64,000 nt of DNA from the NCBI GenBank assembly GCA_003996215.1, contig QJPP01000676.1, positions 372,001-436,000 of the forward strand. Reading direction: 5' to 3'. Under the pieces are notes generated by a model, which was given only the letters and a program-made list of their open reading frames with translations, did no database searches and had not been told where the DNA came from. Shown one piece after another: positions 1-11,722 of this stretch. Each line of letters starts with the position of its first letter. Position 1 is the stretch's first letter. The stretch comes from Jaltomata sinuosa (Eukaryota > Streptophyta > Magnoliopsida > Solanales > Solanaceae). The position numbers and the translations under genes were made by a program.

Positions 1-3000
1 TTCATGCAGTCAATTGCGGAAGATGACACTAGGATCTACACTAGAAAGATGCATAAGTGTAGTACGAGCACTAATTGCAAAGCAACGGGTACCCAGTAGG
101 CATCATTGGCCGACTAAGCGCATAAAAGATATGAAGGCAGTAAATAGCAAATAATCAAGAAAGCAATCACAGAAATAACAAAGAAATCACATGGAAGCTA
201 GCACGGATAGAAGACCAAGAGAATACAAGCATGCTATGCTAGTCACAAAAGATATATATAATACAAAACATAGGTGAAGGAAAGAAGAACACACCTAGAT
301 GCTTGCAATCAACAATATATTTATAAAGAGAGAGTTTAAGATGAATGGCGGTATACCGATAACCTCAATAAAAGATAAGGAAAAAAAGAAAGCAAACAAC
401 ATAATCATGCTCGAAATAATAATACTACTTAAGAAATCATGCTAGTAACACCACTCTAAAGACAAGAATAATTGGAAAGAAATCTCACAAGTACAACCCT
501 AGGATAGAACAAGCTACACCACAAATAACCGTAAGGCTACTAATCAGAGCCACAAAGAGATAGAATCCCACTAACCCATCAATGATCCAAAGTCCAAATA
601 ATCAGAACCTCAACAATCTAGAATCCACTAATCCACCAATAATCCAAAGTCTCTGAAAAGTACTACAATAAGCTAGTAGCAATATAATCTGCCTACAGTC
701 CCAACGGGCGCCCATACTCCCGAGGAACACAATCAAGTGAAAACAAACCCTTTAGCATCCCATACTACCGGAGCGTACACTGAGCAAATAACAAACAAGG
801 CTGGATCCAAATATAATATGCATGATGATTTGTATGATGGAACCAGTGTGATAGTAACCTTGTATGTACCTACCCCCTACGCCTAAAGGCTCAGTAGGTA
901 GGATCCATAGAGGGATGCACCCTCTATAATAGAAATCTACCATATACCCCTCCTCCAACACACTCAGCATGTATCCCTTGGTCCGGATCAGCAGGGTCCA
1001 TGGAGGTCCTCGACCACATATAGTTAAGAACATGAAATCTCAATGTATAACTGCCCGAAGTGTATCCGGGTCTAAATTAGTGATCAAAGTCTCAAAAACC
1101 CCATAAAAGGATGCTCAAAGTAAATTCGGGTCTAAATCCATAGTAAAATCATATTTAGTGCTATGGCACAGCCGAGTCTAGTATCACTATGAAAACCAGT
1201 AATAAAATCATCATAATATCCCTTTTATTCTGAGAAGATCAATCAAGTCAGTTCCAAATCCCTTTTTATTATCATTTACACTGAAAATTGTACCTCGGGC
1301 CATACAGAGTTTAGAAAACCGGTTATAGTAGGCTCATATCCAAAACAATAGTAAAATATGTAGAAAATCCCTTTGCATGAATGATATGATCGCAAGCAAA
1401 TAATAGCTCAATGACTTACAATCAACTTATTGGTCCTGCACAGGCACAATCAGCTCTATAACATAGATATCTAGCCTAACATAACATCTCGATGTCCAGG
1501 ACTCGCGGACATTCCTAAATATCTAACCATCTATGGTCCAAAGGCTTATACAAATGCCACACTGGGCCACAAGGGTAATATTACAATACTACAATAGCGT
1601 AGGAAACAATACGGACAGAAGAGACGGACAAGGTCTGTGGTGCCAACCTAGAATAACCAACCCAAGGATGCTAATTAATACATTTATAACCTATATACAC
1701 AAAGTCTAAGGTAGGGAAGACCGTAACCTACATGTCGTCCAATGACTAGCTACTTGAAAAACGTCGTCCAAGCTCGAACTGCTCTAAAAATCCCTGAATC
1801 GTGAACAAACTATCAAAATAAAAAGCTACTCATCAAGACGAATCCAACGATACCAATATAGCTAAAAGTATAGCCGAGTCAAAATATGGGTCACAAGCGG
1901 GCTTGTGAACCCTGCAACCTGAAGCCGGAAATGAAAAACACCACAGTATTCCAAATATTCCCAGAGGATATGCCTCAAAATTGAGCGGATTTGCACCAAG
2001 ACAAGGGCTCAAAACAGCCCAAGAATCAAAAGAATTAAAAAGGAAATTTAAAGAAGAGAAATCGGAAATTAAAGAGGAAACTTACCGGATTAGAAGCCAA
2101 CATATGATCAAGAATCAGAAATATTCAAGCCTCCATACTTTTGGAATGATCAAGGTAGAAATGTGGAGGTTTTGAGTCAATTTAATGGGGGGAACGTTTT
2201 GGGGATTTTATGAAATGAATTAGAGAAGAAGAGAAAAAGCCAGCCTTATAAGCTGCCACACCAAGGCACAGGGGCGGCCATGCGAGCACAGGCGCGATGG
2301 CACCGAGGTGGCTAGCACGTGCAGGCACACTGGCGCCGAGGCAGGCTAGCACAAAGCCAGGGCGCTGGCATGCCAAGGAGGGCAGGCACGCAAGCATGGC
2401 ACCCAAGCGCAGGTGCGGCCAAGGCGATACCGTAGTTCCACACCAGCAACCAGCTGCTGGCAGCAGCCAAGCTTAGGCAACTTACACACGATGGACTCCC
2501 GAGAATGCATCTAGCATCCCGTGAACACAAATGAGCTGAGCTATTCAACTAGAAAAGACATCGTAGACCTAATAGAATCGACAAAAATCCTAATAGAGGT
2601 TGATTTAATGAAAAGTGGCCTCCGTGCCCAAAACTAACCTTTAGGCCAACTAAAACCAAAATAGAACCTAAGGCCAAAATCGAGTCTGGAAGCCTCGGGA
2701 CCCAAACATATGGTCTCTCTAGCCCAAAAATGACATTCCAGAGCTAATAGCACTGACAGAATTTCCATCTGAGGTTGTCTTCTCCGAATGTTAACCAAAG
2801 TCAACCTTACAAGCCCAACTGGCCTGAAAACACAGAAAAGGAGAGAATTTAAAACCGAAAGCTCTCAGATCCTGACCAAAGTCCACTCTCTAAAGCTAAT
2901 GGTACTGTCAAAATATGATTCCAAACATGATTGCTAAGAATGTTGACTAAAGATAACAATTTCCTAAGTTAAGGCTCTAATATAGGGAAACGGCCATAAA

Positions 3001-3129
3001 AACCAAACAAATGGCCCGAGCACCAAACTACCAGTCCCAGCAAGCCATAAATGACTTGGGGCCACTACAGGCAAGCTCTAAAAGTACAATAAAAGCAAAA
3101 ATGCGTGAATAATTAGAAGGATCGTTACA
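1..3129 (-). repeat. E1 LTR (3' LTR, Tekay/Del-like chromovirus), cut by window edge
   Basis: Long terminal repeat of a Ty3/gypsy element lying on the minus strand. It matches by eye the LTRs at 37031-40631 and 42497-45982: the same block around the GTACCCAGTAGGCATCAT words near position 100, the same GC-rich tract and the same right end. In element orientation it starts TGTAACGATCC, directly after a TTTTAGTAGTGGATGA purine tract. By comparison with E8 and E9, a few hundred bases of its other end lie outside the window. Short ORFs inside it (for example 752-1033 minus) are not conserved in the sister LTRs and are not genes. Confidence 0.85.
2245..2460 (-). promoter_or_regulatory. LTR promoter of E1: TATA-like CTTATAAG and upstream GC-rich array
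   Basis: CTTATAAG lies at 2245-2252. Just upstream of it in element orientation (2255-2460) is a tract much richer in GC than the rest of the LTR, full of GGCGC, CAGGC and GCTAGCAC words. The same TATA plus GC-rich pair recurs in E8 (39789-39995) and E9 (45211-45320), so this is the probable U3 promoter. Confidence 0.55.
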
Positions 3130-3146
3130 TCATCCACTACTAAAAA
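3130..3146 (-). other. E1 polypurine tract next to 3' LTR
   Basis: In element orientation the sequence reads TTTTTAGTAGTGGATGA and abuts the LTR start. The same tract sits at 40632 and 45983 beside the E8 and E9 LTRs. It would prime plus-strand DNA synthesis. Confidence 0.6.
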
Positions 3147-5430
3147 GGACTTTCATCCGTAAAGGTTAAGAAAGGAAACACCAGAGACTCAAACAAAAAG
3201 AGATACTAAGCCTGCACCACTCTCACGGTCTCCTGGGTAGCCTCCTCGACCGGACAGCACCCAATGGAGTGAAACCAAAGAAAAGCCATCAAACCTTAAC
3301 TCCTTACTAGACAAGATAGACTCCAACTTTTAACTCCAAAACTCCAAAGGTCAAACAACCAAACCAAACCTTAAGAACTCAATTAGAAAGTACTGACAAA
3401 ACATCAAAACCAAGAGAACTAAGGAGATCAACACGCTAAACTCAAAATATCAATACTATAACCATGTTCACCCAGAAAACAACCAACCAATCCTCTTACT
3501 CATGAATCTATAGACCAACAAAACCCTTTTATCTAACCTGAATACTCTGCACTATGACCATGAAGCTTCACACAAGTCGAACACTTGAGCCACCCTTGAA
3601 AAATAAACTAACCCACCGGAGATCCATAGTTCTTTTTGTACTCAACCTCGAATGAGGTCACCTTCATACTTATACTCTATCCCAAGCCAAGCTCTAGTCT
3701 ACTATCCTCTAACATATAAAATGCAAACCCATAGCATATCCTTGAAAGTTAGAGTAACTGGCCACCCCACTAACTATTAACCCATAAATAGATACCTTCG
3801 CTAAGATCAACCTCGATATCAAAACCCATATGCACCAACCATCAGATCCCTACTGCAACTAGCATACGAGGGTCAGAAAAGACATGTATGAATGTTGTGT
3901 CAATCGGAAAACGTTCCAACTATAGAATGAAACAAACCTTGCTGAACTGCGCTAAGTATGAATTGGCTAAAAGTGAATGAACCAGGGACCCCTGTCCAAA
4001 AAGAATGAAACACAAAACCCAATTTTTACAAGGAGTGTGGTAACCCTACCACAAAAACTATGGACTTCAACTAAGCTCCAAACTCTAAGAATACCGTTGC
4101 TGCTTCAAATACTAAAACACCATTCGAATTTAAGATCACCTTACTAGTCTCACCTCAGAAAAAATTCCACCATGCCGCGAATATCAAGTCAAACTATCTT
4201 GTAGGCAAAGGAAATGATGCCTGAAGTCCAAGGTCGCTACCTAGCTATTGAAAACTTTATAATGTTTCAACTCACCCTCTGGATCATAGAACCTACTCTA
4301 CTATACTAGTACACAAACCACCAGCTCCAAAAGCAATCAACATATCATAACTCCTAGCCCACACTGGCAGAGCCTAACCAATGCTGGAATCCCATGCAAT
4401 AGACAACCCTCATAGAATCAACTAATAAAACCTCAAATTCTCGGTACACAAAGGTGATTATTAATCTCAAAGTACCATTCAAATCCAAAGTAGCCCTGCT
4501 GGCCTCAATCTTTACAACCTGATCACATATAACATACAACTGCTGATCCTCGATCTGACATCACTGAATCTATCTAACCAAGGTAGAATGGACCTTACAC
4601 TGACAAGAACATCGCTAGGATCTTATAAGTATAGCCTAATCAAATGGTTAGCCAAGGACTAGATGTCCAAGGCCAACGACCACTCCAAAACCAAAATAGA
4701 GAAGCTAAGTTGTTCGCACTCACAGCCATATGGCTCAAAGATGTTGTACTCGAAGAGAACCTTACACGAACCATCTGAAGTAACCTGCTATCCCTTGATT
4801 TTGAAACCCAACATTAATTTCCAAACAATGCCTCTGTCGAACCCTTAGTAGACTCATACGCCACCGATGAACACTTTGGAAGCTGAAGCCAATTAGGATC
4901 TAAATATATAAATTACCCTAATCCAAAGATGCTACTTAGACCAGGGTCATCCAAAGAACATAACAAGGATAATCATAGTTGATGCAACAAGCCCCCAAAG
5001 GTAGTACTGGAAAAGCCTACCACATCGATCTCTACTAAAAGGAATCCTGACCTCAAATTTATCTAAGGAAAATGCAACTGCACTCTATAATCAGTTGAAT
5101 CAAGTCATCGATACACAACCCAACTAAACCCTTAGTCATTATCTCAGTCAGCTACTACGAACCCATACATATGTACAAGGATTCATCTACCTCTTTTTTT
5201 CAAACCAAATGAAACCCATTCCAAAGATACCCTGACCTGACAAACTTTTTCTCAGAAGATCTTGAAGTTGTTCCCTTAGATACCACAACTCTACTAGAGA
5301 CACTCAATAAGGCAGGAAAAGAATAAGATGAATGCCCAACTCAACCACAGTGCTACAGTCAAAACCCAACCCAACCCGAATTAGGGAAAACAAGGAAAAT
5401 AACTCATATACCCACTAACTTCCCAAACCA
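3147..5430 (-). pseudogene. E1 pol remnant (INT, RNase H, start of RT)
   Basis: Heavily decayed chromovirus pol with no long ORF. Anchors are sequence matches with E9: the stretch near 4655-4700 corresponds to the post-RNase H region at 47523-47600, and 3230-3260 corresponds to the chromodomain end at 46080-46110. Reading minus near 5200-5300 gives a degenerate version of the stretch that opens gypsy RT. The rest of RT, PR and gag are missing: near 5430 the sequence switches to E2. Confidence 0.55.
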
Positions 5431-5452
5431 CCTATAATAATGAGGATCGACT

Positions 5453-6861
5453 CTAACCCCTCGGGAAAAGAAAAACCACAGCCTTATCACCACGTAACTC
5501 CACCTCATAATTATCATAAGCAACAAGCAAGTCATCCAAAGGACCGAGAGTGCGCTGAGGTGTGGGCATGGTACTCAAATCTGCTTCCTCAACTGGAGCT
5601 TTCCCTTTTTCCTTATCCACACACTTCCGGATCTCTTTCACAACCCCCTTAATAGTGTCTACCCTCTGGTAGATTTTGGTCATGCTCTCCACTACTTTCT
5701 TGATAGCCTTCTTGACAACCTTGTCAATCAACCCAGGCAACCTATTCGCCAAGTCATTCAACAACCTCTCATGATTATAGGTTTTGTCCACTATGTCTTG
5801 GAGACAACACTTGGTCAATGGCTCTCTAGGTGCAGTAGCTGATGGGGTAGGTGGTTCTGAGGCTGCTCGAGATGGAGAGGAAGCATGTGCTTCAGCATCA
5901 GAGTTATCGACCTCAACTTTCACCGAGTTCTCCATCCTACATCTTTTAAACAGAGGGGCATCTATATTAGTTTTCTTATCAAGGTCAATCACCCCAACAA
6001 CATGGGTAACCTTCTCACAGCTGAAGTAGGGTATATCAGCTTTAGCTCAAAGATTGCTAATAAAAACCAGGAAAAGGAATGAGTCACTACCCCTGCATTC
6101 TTTCCTCCCTATTACTATAGCTGCAATTTCCCCAAATTTGACATGTTCCCCTATTATAATAGCATCAACTAGAATGGCTCCCTCCTAGGTTATCTTCTGA
6201 TCATTTTGTGATGGTAGGAATCAGATGCGGACGAGATCATGCCAGAGAGGGTCTTCAAAGTACAAAGTCCTCCTTAGAATATCACCTCCCATGGTGGCCT
6301 AGATAGGAGTGAGAGGAGCAAGAGTGGGGGCTATCTAATGATATGGCTTTGATTCAGCAGTCAGCCTAGCTAAGAGTGTGGGTGCGAGCTCGATTGGGTA
6401 ACTCCAATAAATGGAATTTATGGCAGCTGGACTGATGAGAAATTTCTTGCCTCGAACAATGACTAAATCCAAGTTAGGAAACTTATCCATGTTCCCCTTA
6501 TATCCCTTGGAGTCCTGCTTGGCTTGATAGGCATGAAAGAATTCCCGCACCACTTCCTCATAGTACCCTCCGAGTACATCTGGAATGGCTGCCACTCATG
6601 GATGGGAAACTGTCAGTGGATATTGGGTAGCTCTGCATCGACTATAGCCAAGTTGAAGCTCTTCTCCTCATTGAAGGTTCTTTTCTTATCCCGATCATAG
6701 ATGACCTTTATGCCCTCAAACCCAAAACAAAGACTTGCCTCTTCCATAACTGATATCTTTCTTGGGTTGTGCCCTGTGTTTCCCCTACTAGAAGACATAG
6801 TTTGCACATCGAGATTGTGAGTACCCAAATCAAAAGAAAAATCTTTTTGTATTTTTGACAT
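5453..6861 (-). pseudogene. E2 ORF3: Transposase_32-like protein with coiled coil (broken)
   Basis: Three minus-strand fragments form one broken gene. 6861-6613 starts at an ATG (MSKIQ) just after a probable 3' splice site. 6595-6335 holds the family signature VREFF followed about 25 residues later by VRGKKFLISPAAINSIYW, as in the plant Transposase_32 (PF20167) family. 5992-5453 holds an amphipathic helix-rich stretch (LPGLIDKVVKKAIKKVVES) and an acidic tail. The gene has at least two interruptions, and the conserved middle with the AEE-type helix is lost. The same gene occurs in E4 and E10 and partly in E11, always downstream of the pol position. Its function is unknown; despite the Pfam name no transposase active site is visible. 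Confidence 0.6.
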
Positions 6862-6878
6862 ATGTGACAGAAGAAAAG

Positions 6879-7961
6879 CTAAAAATAAGTTAACTAGTTA
6901 AGAAGAATGAAATGCAAAGAGGGAGAAAAATAAAACAGGTAGCTATGGATCTTATGGACCACGTGTGAAATGCACCAAGGAATGTGCGCATTACACGAGC
7001 CTTCACATGAGCTAACAGAAACCTGTATTACTTTCAGCATTGAGGCGTGAAAGCGTTGTATCGATTTCAACTTTGAGGTGTGAAAGCTGGTGCAAACCAA
7101 ACCATCCAAAGTGCATGTCACACCAAACTTCACCCTTTAAATCAGTGAACTGGCAGCCTTTAACCATAGTGTGCGATGCCTCATGCATTTCACACATCAA
7201 GATCTATGCAGCACATGCAAAACACACAAGGAAACAATTAGAACTTTTTGGTTCCTTCTGTTCTTGTGTATCACACATGTAACTTGTAGAGAAAGATCTA
7301 CGTTAAGCACTTGGCACTAAGAAACAACACCGATAAACAACACTAGCGAAAAACACAATATGACCAACAAATCATCTGGGAACTCATACTTTTCCAGATT
7401 CCATTAACACAATTTAAAACCAAAAGAAGAACTCAACAACTTCCATTAAAAAGGATGTTACCCGTCTATCATTGTGGATATCAATCCCTTCAATTAAAAA
7501 TCGTTAAGTACAATCAACAACCACAATTTCTAACCCTCCAACCAAGATCATTAGCCCAATAAGCATAATCGATTAAAATAGGACGTGTGCACAAGTAGTA
7601 ATAACTTCAGCCCCAAACACCAATTTTTAACAAAGACCTCATGAAAATAACGATTTGCCCTTAAGAATGATGTCACCAAATACATCATAGGCTAAATCAC
7701 GCACCAATACAAGTGGATTGCTCAGACTTCACCCAAAAGATGAATTTTCAATGCTAAAAACTACCACAAATGACATGCATCATTATAAGTTCACGTTCTA
7801 CCAAGTTAATCTCAAAGGAAAAATCAATAACGCGATAGAAAATTGGGGCCCCAAAATTTTTGGATCTCACCCAAAATCAACATGGCAATTCTAATGAGCA
7901 TGCTTCACAATATAAGTTTCCAATCATCATAAAAATATATATCTAATGTCTGGGAACTTAC
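6879..7961 (-). other. E2 probable intron upstream of ORF3, carrying a palindromic-word array
   Basis: In element orientation it opens with TTGTG|GTAAGTTCCC (donor base at 7961) and closes with TTATTTTTAG (6879), a few bases before the ORF3 ATG. E4 and E10 have matching donor and acceptor sites. Inside, 6955-7280 is packed with GTGTGAAATGCA, TGTGCGCATTACAC and TCACACAT words on both strands, the same flavour as the arrays at 8288-8562 and 11272-11525. Splicing is inferred. Confidence 0.4.
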
Positions 7962-8287
7962 CACAAGTGAATATTATGAGAAGGGAAGCAAAAATTAAAG
8001 CTTTTGAGGTTTTACAATGGAGACCCAATAATTTTGATCGGAGAGATGACTACATCGACTGGTGGTGAAGCAGCGGTAAAGGGTTTAGGTTCAGAAAGGA
8101 GAAGATTTAGAGAGAGTGAGGGATTTGTGGGAGATTTTGAGAGAGAATTGTGAGAGTTTTAGGAGAAAGTGGAAGACAAAGAAGAAGGGTGGTAGTTTTA
8201 ATAGAGGAAAAAGAAGAAGAAAAGTCATCGAATCGGTCCCCGAGTCGGGTCATTCAATGGGTAGGTCAAACAAAAATTTAAAATTTA

Positions 8288-8562
8288 CCTTGGTGCTCCG
8301 CGATGTGCGATTTGCATAAGCCCTTGTGCGCATCACATGTCGCTTCATACCAGCCGTTTCTATGCCCAAACATGGCTCATCTATCTGTTGTGTGATGCGT
8401 TAGAGGTTCAATATGCATAGTGGCTCATACAGAATGCACAGTCCAGTGCACGTTACCTCTAACTTGACATTTTTATTCCAGATTTTCTATTTTGGGGTGC
8501 GTTACCCTATGCAACATGTACAATGGATTGTGCAGACTGCACAGGCTTCCGTACATCCCTTC
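8288..8562 (-). repeat. E2 palindromic-word array between the hairpin module and ORF3
   Basis: About 275 bp of degenerate words such as GCGATGTGCG, TTGTGCGCATCACATG, GTGTGATGCG and TGCACAGTCCAGTGCAC, many of them self-complementary. Downstream in element orientation come GACCCGACTCG-type words (8230-8260) and an AT-rich TATA-like stretch near 8195-8204, a layout shared with E4 and E10 and suggesting an internal promoter for ORF3. Confidence 0.5.
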
Positions 8563-8658
8563 TTTTCTTTTGTTTTTCCACTTGATCATTTTTCCTCATC
8601 ATGAATTCATATAAACACACCAAAAACAATAAAAGGTAACAAAAATAAAGTAAAAACA

Positions 8659-8676
8659 CTTGGGTTTCGTCCCAAG
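8659..8676 (-). other. Hairpin module, E2 copy
   Basis: Element strand reads CTTGGG-ACGAAA-CCCAAG, a perfect 6-bp stem, preceded by GTTAAATCAAGCGCTT. It is homologous to the CATGGG-AGGCAA-CCCATG copies of E10; both arms differ yet still pair. A smaller upstream stem, ATCG-AGCTA-CGAT, may precede it. Confidence 0.65.
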
Positions 8677-8744
8677 AAGCGCTTGATTTAACATCGTAGC
8701 TCGATGATATTGCCCTATTCTTTAATCTTCACCACTCACTCTAC

Positions 8745-10055
8745 CACTCCTAGTGGCAATAGCCATGACATGACCATTATTTTTTGGATTTGCAATGGTG
8801 TCACTAGGGAGTGTCCCCTTTATTTGAGTATTTATTTGGATGGACAAGTGGTTCATTTGCACCTAGAGTTGCTTGATTGAGGCTGAGTTTGAGCTCATCA
8901 TTTAGTGAAGCATTGACACCACGCTCTTAAGCTCACTCACCCTACTATATGTTGTCTCCACCTTCTTCAAGACTAATGACAACATATCTTCCATATTTGA
9001 TTTATCGGGGTTGGTCACGGTGGGTTGATACAACCTATCGACTTTATTTGGAGGTATATAGGGGGTAGAACTCTATTGATTGTACCTATCGCCGTCTTTT
9101 TTTCGATCCCTCTAATTGCCTTATCTCTCTTTATCATTTTTCTAACCTTGATTCTCGTCCGTCATGCGATAGTACTCTAGCTGAGAACTCGTTGACAAGT
9201 AGCAAATCTTCCCATTAACAATGCTGAACACCTCATCATCACTATCCTTAAGCTCGGGCGTGATTACGGTCTTAATGCTCTTGGCATAACTAGCCCCCAT
9301 TACATTCTTAGCCAACAAATCAACCTGCATCATCATCTTAGCCATAGTTTTATCTCTTTCTTAAGCCTTGTGATGCATTTCATTTGACAATGTAGTCGAA
9401 GGCACCCCCATGGGTACATCTACCTCCCTTGTGTGCCAACCACAATTTGTCTTGGTTATTATCTCTAAAAAAGCTGAGGTGATACCATATGGCTGATCCA
9501 TGGAGGTGCCACCCACAAGGTTGTTGGCCACAGATTTTTTCATTGAACTCAAATACCTATAAAAGCTTTGAAGAAGGACATTATCTGGCAATCCGTGATT
9601 GTGGCACAACAAAAGTTTATTTTTAAATCTCAACCACGCCTCATGTAATGGTTTGTCTTGGAGTTGACAAAAATTAGTGATTTCATCCCTCAATTGCATC
9701 ATTCTTGAAGGAGGGAAGAATCTCACTATGCATTGACAAGACCATTCCATGTGGTTATTGAGCCTTCTAGAAGCTTCTCTAACCATGTCGTGGCTTCTCC
9801 CGTGAGAGAGAAAGGCAATAGGCGAAGCCAAATAGATTCTTGGGGGATGTTGTGCAATATGAAGGGCTGGCAAATTTCTATGAAATTATGGATGTGCGTA
9901 TTGGCGTCTTCATGTTCAGCCCCTCCAAACAACCCCTTCATTTGTATAAGGTGGAGCATCGTATTAGTGACATGGAATACCACGTTCCCAACCATGGGAG
10001 GTAGGCGGACTGCACCCACTCCTTCTTGAATTTTGGGCTCAGGAGCTGCGTCCAT
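8745..10055 (-). pseudogene. E2 gag (broken), followed directly by the post-pol module
   Basis: Athila-type capsid gene. The N-terminal half (10055-9726) contains the typical NTMLHLIQMKGLFGG and FSLTGEATTWLEKL motifs. The second half (9873-9361, another frame) contains FFPPSRMMQLRDEITNF and LHEAWLRFKNKL, then 9345-9142 holds LLAKNVMGASYAKS. The C-terminal region near 8760-9000 ends in an MAIATRSGR-like stretch matching E4 gag at 24370. One frameshift separates the halves. Instead of PR-RT-RH-INT, the next sequence is the hairpin module that in E4 and E10 follows integrase, so all of pol is absent. This looks like an internal deletion derivative that kept gag and ORF3. Confidence 0.75.
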
Positions 10056-10198
10056 GAATCCTTCAACAGTTTAATTATCACCTACCTCGCTCATGGGTTA
10101 TCTGCTAAAAAATCAAAAACAACAAACAAATTAAAAAGCAAACAAAAACTCACAAAGTGATTTTCAATAGTCAATCATAAAGGCTACTCAAAACCAAT

Positions 10199-10216
10199 AC
10201 CCCAACAATGGTTCCA
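10199..10216 (-). other. E2 primer binding site (tRNA-Asp-like, decayed)
   Basis: Element strand reads TGGAACCATTGTTGGGGT, a few bases after the LTR end. It resembles TGGCGCCGTTGCCGGGGA, the tRNA-Asp complement used by Athila elements, with five differences. It fixes the orientation and the 5' side of E2. Confidence 0.6.
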
Positions 10217-10220
10217 TTTT

Positions 10221-11722
10221 TTATAATGCTCAAGTAACACTCTCCATACAGAGGTGAAAGTGATTGTTAAGCAAAATAAAATTTATAACTCTCGATGGGA
10301 GTCTAGGTCGATCCCACAGAGAAATGGTAGGATTGCCTAAAGGATTGGCATATGTCAATCACCAATAGAGTCAATGTTCAATTAACAAGAAAAGTAAAAG
10401 GGGGGGAATTGGGGAATGGGGAAATCTATCACAATTCGCAATTCAAGTAAAAACATAAAATCAAACACGAGTTTGTATCAAGAGAGAGGAAAACTAGGGG
10501 TATGCTTCCGATGAGACTCGAGCATGGGTCAAGGTACTTTCTCAATTACATAAATTTTCACTAAGTAACATGGGTAGCATTGGTTTTAGGCATGAATGTT
10601 AATCATTTGATCTCACAAATATTTATCCAATGGTCTTTGCTCAAGAACCATGGTTTTATCATTAACCAACCAATGTTAGCTTGGGGAAGTCACACTATCT
10701 CTTGCTTAGACTCGTAAATGGGCGTTTCCAGCGAATTGAGCTATTTCTAGCCTTAATATAAATGGAATCCCAAGTACCCACTAGTGAATTCTCATCCAAA
10801 ATTATGAACTTCTTTCTCAAGCAAGAACACAATCAAGTAATTTTAATCAATGTTTGCAACCATTAATTTTAGAGTTAAAACATGGAGAATTCACTAGACC
10901 CATATCAATTTAGCAATTATAAATACGAATAAGCAAGACCCATACCCTTTAATCAAGTACCTATAATACACATATCCCTAGACAAGGAGACTTAGCCACT
11001 CATTCTATAGAAATGAGAAGTAATACCAAGTGGGTAATTCAATTTCCCTTTCATTAATAGAAGAAGTTTCCGATATCCATGCTCAATTTACAAATCCAAG
11101 GTTGAAGATGGAGAGAATTGAGTGAAATCCTTTATCTTGCCTTGGGAGAGACAACTTGTTCAACACTACAAAACTATTCAAAAATGTCAAAAACTATGAA
11201 AAACTATGCCAAAATTGGGTTTTAGAAGGTTCCCAAATCATCACTTAAAAGTGGACAAAAATGCCCATCGGGAGCTGTGCGCCGCGATGTGTGTTTCACA
11301 CGTCTCATTGTGCGCGTCGCATAGCTCCTTCTCAACATAACCGTAACTAGGCTTCATCATCAGGTCTTGTGCAAAGTGAGGTGTAGACCATACTAGGCAG
11401 AGTGTGCATTACACGGTGGTCGCACCCTTTAACAGATTCTCCTTCTTTTTTTGAGCTTCATGCGGAGGGAGGTACAGACCACACCAGGAATTGTGTGTAT
11501 CACATGACAGCTACACCTCTCGATAGAATCTTTATCTCTCTTGAACACTTAACACTTCTCATCCTTTTGAGCTCTTTTTGGTCCAACTCTTTGTTTTCTA
11601 CTTTCGACTATGAGTTCCTGCATTTGCATCAATAAAGGTCATAAGAACCTATAAATCTTATCAAAACATAGCAATAAATCATGATTAAAGGCTCAATAAG
11701 TTGGTAGATTACCTACTTATCA
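10221..11722 (-). repeat. E2 5' LTR (Athila-type)
   Basis: Element strand starts TGATAAGTAGGTAATCTACC (11722) and ends GAGCATTATAA at 10221, where the last CA has become AA. It matches end to end the plus-strand LTR at 58171-59675 (1502 and 1505 bp). It contains the U5 word TGTGGGATCGACC near 10305-10320 and the palindromic array at 11272-11525. The 3' LTR partner is missing because E2 is cut at about 5440. Confidence 0.85.
11272..11525 (-). repeat. E2 LTR palindromic-word array
   Basis: Opens with a nested hairpin at 11272-11327: outer arms GAGCTGTGCGCCGC and GCGTCGCATAGCTC, inner arms GATGTGTG and CACACGTC. Further words (GTGTGCATTACAC, GTGTGTATCACATG) follow. The LTR at 58377-58620 carries the corresponding array. 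Confidence 0.6.

Noticed and set aside
5784..6082. Plus-strand ORFs of 81 and 65 codons
   Set aside because: They are antisense shadows of the E2 ORF3 fragment at 5453-5992.
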